A stretch of DNA of 9,555 nucleotides, taken from assembly GCA_030629295.1 (NCBI GenBank), contig DAOVPH010000051.1:1-9555 (forward strand), given 5' to 3'. The position numbers and the translations under genes were made by a program. The stretch is from Candidatus Latescibacterota bacterium. Lineage in GTDB: Bacteria; Latescibacterota; MVCY01. Numbering within the stretch: position 1 is the first letter of the stretch; each line of letters starts with the position of its first letter. Shown one piece after another: positions 5,985 to 9,555 of this stretch. The notes beneath the pieces were generated by a model. The model saw only the letters and a list, made by a program, of their open reading frames with translations. It was not told where the DNA came from and ran no database searches.

Positions 5985-6013
5985 AATATACCAAAGTTCA
6001 AATAAAAAGTCAA
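5985..6013 (-). promoter_or_regulatory. Sigma70-type promoter of the hisH-hisF transcript
   Basis: On the minus strand TTGACT (6013-6008, 5 of 6 matches to the -35 consensus) and TATATT (5990-5985, 5 of 6 matches to the -10 consensus) are separated by exactly 17 bp, with an AT-rich spacer. It sits in the 182-bp gap between the heparinase-like gene and hisH. The expected start is near 5978, giving a leader of about 100 nt with the hairpin at 5928-5947. It separates the histidine/nitrogen block from the glycan-degradation pair upstream. Confidence 0.75.
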
Positions 6014-6058
6014 TCGATTTCTTGGGCTCTCGAACTGTAGTCTCTCAGAATGGACTTT

Positions 6059-8134
6059 TTAGTCTTCCTTAGTCCAACAGTAATTTTCATGTCGTCTTGC
6101 GGAGAAGATTCTCTGGCCTTCAACTGTCACCTGGCTTCCATTCAAAACCAAAATGGCCTGCAGCCCCTGGCGATTCTGACAGACCAGACAGGCACGGGCA
6201 TCAGTAGTGATTCCAAAAACCTCGAGCTTTGGTCGAGTCACACGAGGCTGTGAGAAAAGCAAAGTCCTCAGTTTGTTCCCCTTTTCTACCTGTGCCGCCA
6301 GAAGATCGGATGTCTTATGGACCAAAACCTTCGGTCTATTTTCTCCCTTGACGTAAGGCACCAGAAGGGTCACAAATTGCACCCTGGAGGTTTCCTCAAA
6401 ATCCGGATGCCGAAGAATCCAGTAGGCGTGGGCGGTCAGCCGTCGCAAGGTGACTCCGCCGATTTGCAACGGCTCCGAGACATCCAAAGAGCAATCGCTG
6501 GAAGCCAAAACCTGAACCAACAGGTCGGTCTGTTTACCTCTTATCAAGGCTGTCCCCCCTTGATCAAGAATCTCCAGATCGCAAGGGGTGTGGTAGTGGA
6601 AAGCAAAATCGCGCTTTATCTCCGTATCCCTGGCCTCAATATCATCGAGAAGGACGATGAGCGAAGGGGAGGAAGCCTCCTCATCGCAGACCCAGAACAC
6701 ATGCCGCCGGAAGCTCCTGAGCTGGTCGGAATAGGCACTGGTGGCGTCGGCGGAGAGCAGAACGGCACGGCGACTCTGGAGAAACTCTTTCATCCGACAT
6801 TCCGAGAGGACTCCCTGACGCTTGTTCTCGTCGCCAAAGAAAGTGTAGGGATCCCGCTGATTGGCGCCATCTACCACTAAGGTGTTGTGCCAGGGAGTAG
6901 AAACCGGAGGAGTGATGCTGGTCCAGTAACGGGAGCTATATTTCTCCTTGCCCGGATCTGCCAGCAGGCGATCTTCTCCAATCGACAGGATCACACCGGC
7001 TAAGTCCAGATGGCGATGGGGGGAGTCGGCAGAGCCACCTTTGAAAACGAACAGACTGCTATTTTTCTCCCAACCCGTCCTGAGGGCTGCAGTATGAATA
7101 AGAGGAAAGAATCTGTGGGCTGGTTCTTCTTCCGGGAAGCGGGGTTTTATCTCATCTCGCCGCCAAAACAGGCTCATCGGATTAGTTTTTTCCTGATTCT
7201 CCTCGATGATTTTGTCCCCCAACCACTGGGCCTGTTGGGCTTGCTTCTCCTCGCCCAAATCCCAAAGATATCCTGCCAGCCAGTAGAAGAAGTCTTCATG
7301 GCCGAAGCCAACATAACCGACATCGGAGAATGGAGCCCATCCTTTGAGATCTGGCATAAGGAAAAAGAGAGGGAAGTCCAGGGCTTTTCTCCAGAAGCGG
7401 TGGGACTTAAGCCTTCCTTGGCCGGTGCGTTCCAGGGCTTCGGCGAACAGGGCCACACTGCTAAAATTGTAGAGCCAGTAGCCAACTCCCTCTACACCTT
7501 CGCCTTGCGGGTCGGCAGCGTCCAGTACCTTCCCGGCTTTCTCTGTGGCCCGTTCCAGAGCCTCAGCGCTCTTTTGATAAGACTTCAGGTAAAGAGCAGC
7601 CAATCCTAAGGCTGAGTACATAACACTGCACCAGTTGCTGTTGTAAGCCCTGGCCCACCAGATACCCCTCTCGGTATCGCAGAGAATTAATTCGATCGCT
7701 TTCGCTAAAAGTCCGGCTTCGATTTGTTCCTTCTCGGTGGTCGTCAAAACCTCGGCAAAGGCTTCGTAACCCAAAATGGATTTGACGGTAATCCCTGCTG
7801 TACCCAGATCCGAAACCATAGTGGGATGTTGCCGCTGGTGAGTGAGGGCCATCCAGGTGCCGGGGGCATCAGCAGATATTATCTCCAGCAGAAGCTTCTT
7901 CCCCATCCGGCTGTATCTAACCTCCTTTTCCACCAGATAGGCCAGGGCCAACGGCAAAAGACGCCGGCTCAAAGGCAAAGCCTGATCGTCCTTTGGGTCA
8001 GAGCTTTCCTGTGACCCCTCATTTGCATTTTTCAGAATCTCTGCCCACAGGAGACGAAATCTGGGATCCCGGGCATTGGAGCGTAGGCGCTCCACATCTT
8101 GAGCTGTAAAGAGAAGTCGTTCTCCATTAGACAT
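6059..8134 (-). CDS. Heparinase II/III family protein (predicted polysaccharide or oligosaccharide lyase)
   Basis: The 691-residue product has the two-part layout of heparinase II/III-like lyases. An N-terminal alpha-helical toroid (about 1-340) contains an Asn-Trp pair (Asn167-Trp168 in YNSNWCSVMYSALGLAAL). A C-terminal beta-sandwich domain starts near 350 with FKGGSADSPHRHLDLAG (His373, His375, Asp377), GEDRLLADPG near 386-395 and TPWHNTLVVDG (His416). These match the conserved H-x-H-x-D and H-N-T-V-type motifs of the family. Such enzymes cleave uronate-containing glycans by beta-elimination; the substrate cannot be told from sequence. There is no hydrophobic N-terminal stretch, so no signal peptide is visible. 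The product may act in the cytoplasm on imported oligosaccharides. The start ATG has AAGGAG 6 nt upstream. The first 8 bp overlap the end of the glycoside hydrolase gene, which implies an operon. The long antisense reading frames over this gene are shadows. Confidence 0.82.
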   Translation of the reverse strand: MSNGERLLFTAQDVERLRSNARDPRFRLLWAEILKNANEGSQESSDPKDDQALPLSRRLLPLALAYLVEKEVRYSRMGKKLLLEIISADAPGTWMALTHQRQHPTMVSDLGTAGITVKSILGYEAFAEVLTTTEKEQIEAGLLAKAIELILCDTERGIWWARAYNSNWCSVMYSALGLAALYLKSYQKSAEALERATEKAGKVLDAADPQGEGVEGVGYWLYNFSSVALFAEALERTGQGRLKSHRFWRKALDFPLFFLMPDLKGWAPFSDVGYVGFGHEDFFYWLAGYLWDLGEEKQAQQAQWLGDKIIEENQEKTNPMSLFWRRDEIKPRFPEEEPAHRFFPLIHTAALRTGWEKNSSLFVFKGGSADSPHRHLDLAGVILSIGEDRLLADPGKEKYSSRYWTSITPPVSTPWHNTLVVDGANQRDPYTFFGDENKRQGVLSECRMKEFLQSRRAVLLSADATSAYSDQLRSFRRHVFWVCDEEASSPSLIVLLDDIEARDTEIKRDFAFHYHTPCDLEILDQGGTALIRGKQTDLLVQVLASSDCSLDVSEPLQIGGVTLRRLTAHAYWILRHPDFEETSRVQFVTLLVPYVKGENRPKVLVHKTSDLLAAQVEKGNKLRTLLFSQPRVTRPKLEVFGITTDARACLVCQNRQGLQAILVLNGSQVTVEGQRIFSARRHENYCWTKED

Positions 8135-9555
8135 CTAAGTCTCCTTTTTGTGCGCGGGCACTGTGATAGAAAGCCTGGAGACTGACCGGCCCATAAAGTC
8201 CCCCTCCTCTGGACTCTGTCTCAAACTCCAAGGCACGGGTGTGATAAGGACCTGGCCACCCCGGTCCCTGTTGATTCTCCCAATCACGACGCACCCGCTC
8301 GGATGTGAGCACATTAGCCAGAGTGTTGGTGATCACGATCTCCAGCTCTAATCTCTCCCCCCGGACCACATTGGAAAGGTTCACCTCCCAAGGCGGCCAA
8401 GCCAGGTGACCGACCTCCTGACCGTTGGCCCAGACCCGGGCGGCGTATTCAACTTTGCCCAAGCTCAGACGGAGGGGAAGACCCTGCCAGTTCCTGGGCA
8501 GATCTATCGAAATTCGATAGGCCACATACCCGGAGAAATCATCACCGAATCGTTCCCGCCACGCTCCCAGGTGAATGGATTCCCAGGCCTGCCCGGAAAG
8601 ATCCCGCACCTCATAGTCGTGTTGACCAACATCAAATCTCCGCACCGGCTGGGCCTGCCAGCCCTGAGCAAGCACAAGCTCGGCACCCGGGATAGGCTCC
8701 CAATAAGGCCGCCTCGGTGCCTGGGAACTATCGAATAGCAACAGCAAGGACTCGCCCGGCATCAGCTCAAGGGAAACAATAGTATGTTCATCCTCCCGAT
8801 ATGCCTCTCCCACTGATCGGACTTCACCCCGCAGGGGGTCAAGCTTCTTGGGAAGAAAGGCCTCCCGGAAGCGGGCTGAACCCCAGTAAGGATCTTCTCC
8901 CTCATTGAACAAGAAGTAAAGCGCGCCCCGCAACCAGCGCCGGGCGGTCACGCGGATAGACTTGGAAGGGGAAACAAGCTCAACCAGCGGCGGGATCTCT
9001 TGCAGCAACTCTTCAACCACACCCACCTTGACCAGGCGGACACAAGCGCCTAACTTCTCACGCAGTCGCGCTCCCCCATCCATTTCTACCCCCGGGAGCT
9101 GGTCAAGGCAAAGAAGCTCTCCGCCGGAACGGACAAACTCAACCAAGCGATCGACTGTCTGCGACTTTAACCACTGGCAAGGCCCTATGACTACTCTCCG
9201 GTAGCGCATAGGTCCCACACAGCACATCCCGTTTTCAAAGCAGGTATCGGAATCGGAAAGAACATCATCATCTATCAGGTCGAAATCGCATTGACTCTCC
9301 AAAAGGGTCTGGACAAGCACCTCATATCCGGTAACCGCCTCATCGGCCGTGCCCTTAGCCCAGATGTCCCGAACCGGGTAATAGATAGCTGTTTCTACGG
9401 CCGGCTCGCCGCAGCTCAGGACATATCCCAGTCGGGCCACATAGCGGTGAAACTCCGACATATAGTCCCAGAGCGGGTTCACCGGCCCAAAATGCGGACG
9501 CTCCCCAGGCATCAGATGTTCATAAGTGGAGAGGGGATAGCATCCGATGACCAAA
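8127..9555 (-). CDS. Large glycoside hydrolase, C-terminal part (GH106/GH2-like; 5' end outside the window)
   Basis: The reading frame is open to the right edge, so the N-terminus and the catalytic barrel entrance are missing. The first visible in-frame TTG near 9554 is not a credible start. The 475 visible residues begin with a segment typical of GH106-like enzymes: MPGERPHFGPVNPLW, then the GEPAVETAIYYPVRDIW strand. A glutamine-amidotransferase-like fold follows (YRRVVIGPCQWLKSQTVDRL, VEFVRSGGELLCLDQLP). Next come a beta domain with LYFLFNEGE and a galactose-binding-like jelly roll (ARVWANGQEVGHLAWPPWEVNLS, LELEIVITNTLANVL). It ends near GGLYGPVSLQAF. Related enzymes remove alpha-L-rhamnose or similar sugars, but family and substrate are tentative. 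It overlaps the heparinase-like gene by 8 bp, so the two probably work on one glycan, for example a rhamnose- and uronate-containing polymer (inference). Confidence 0.65.
   Translation of the reverse strand, partial: LVIGCYPLSTYEHLMPGERPHFGPVNPLWDYMSEFHRYVARLGYVLSCGEPAVETAIYYPVRDIWAKGTADEAVTGYEVLVQTLLESQCDFDLIDDDVLSDSDTCFENGMCCVGPMRYRRVVIGPCQWLKSQTVDRLVEFVRSGGELLCLDQLPGVEMDGGARLREKLGACVRLVKVGVVEELLQEIPPLVELVSPSKSIRVTARRWLRGALYFLFNEGEDPYWGSARFREAFLPKKLDPLRGEVRSVGEAYREDEHTIVSLELMPGESLLLLFDSSQAPRRPYWEPIPGAELVLAQGWQAQPVRRFDVGQHDYEVRDLSGQAWESIHLGAWRERFGDDFSGYVAYRISIDLPRNWQGLPLRLSLGKVEYAARVWANGQEVGHLAWPPWEVNLSNVVRGERLELEIVITNTLANVLTSERVRRDWENQQGPGWPGPYHTRALEFETESRGGGLYGPVSLQAFYHSARAQKGDLDV

Noticed and set aside
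6317..7609. Plus-strand reading frames of 187 and 199 residues
   Set aside because: They lie antisense to the heparinase-like gene, whose frame carries clear family motifs. They are shadows favoured by the high GC content.
1..9555. CRISPR arrays, tRNA or rRNA genes, transposases
   Set aside because: No regularly spaced direct repeats, no cloverleaf-like or rRNA-like segment and no transposase motif were seen on either strand.

Overview
Every gene I can support lies on the minus strand, so gene order reads from the right edge to the left. I infer an uncultivated, probably anaerobic bacterium, but the sequence alone does not fix the phylum. It shows housekeeping purine and histidine genes, a single-domain glutamate dehydrogenase of about 420 residues, a GAF-ANTAR RNA-binding regulator, carbohydrate-degrading enzymes, and short interspersed palindromic repeats of a kind common in environmental genomes.

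Layout from right to left. (1) 9555-6059: a glycan-degradation pair, made of a 5'-truncated large glycoside hydrolase (GH106/GH2-like C-terminal part) overlapping by 8 bp a heparinase II/III-like enzyme. This part is visibly GC-richer than the left half. (2) 6013-4171: a clear sigma70-type promoter and a leader hairpin, then hisH and hisF, the two subunits of imidazole glycerol phosphate synthase. A 320-bp gap separates them and holds a nested inverted-repeat element. (3) 4090-2047: gdhA followed by the GAF-ANTAR gene, with the stop and start codons of the two almost touching. (4) 2050-1935: a compact regulatory region in which a consensus-like promoter overlaps the stop codon of the ANTAR gene. 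It is followed at once by two hexaloop hairpins (loops AAAGGC and AAAGAG, both with A at position 1 and G at position 4) and an intrinsic terminator whose 5' arm is the 3' arm of the second hairpin. (5) 1805-219: guaA, GMP synthetase, with an in-frame palindromic insertion. (6) 93-1: the first 31 codons of purF.

The central observation is that the region between the ANTAR gene and guaA has the architecture of an ANTAR antitermination leader. The ANTAR protein is encoded directly upstream, so I infer that it binds this leader and releases termination before guaA, and perhaps purF. HisH/HisF, GuaA and PurF all consume glutamine, GDH interconverts glutamate, 2-oxoglutarate and ammonium, and the HisF/HisH reaction releases AICAR into purine synthesis. 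The block from hisH to purF can therefore be read as a glutamine-nitrogen-to-purine module with its own RNA-based switch. The structure is seen in the sequence; the control circuit is inference.
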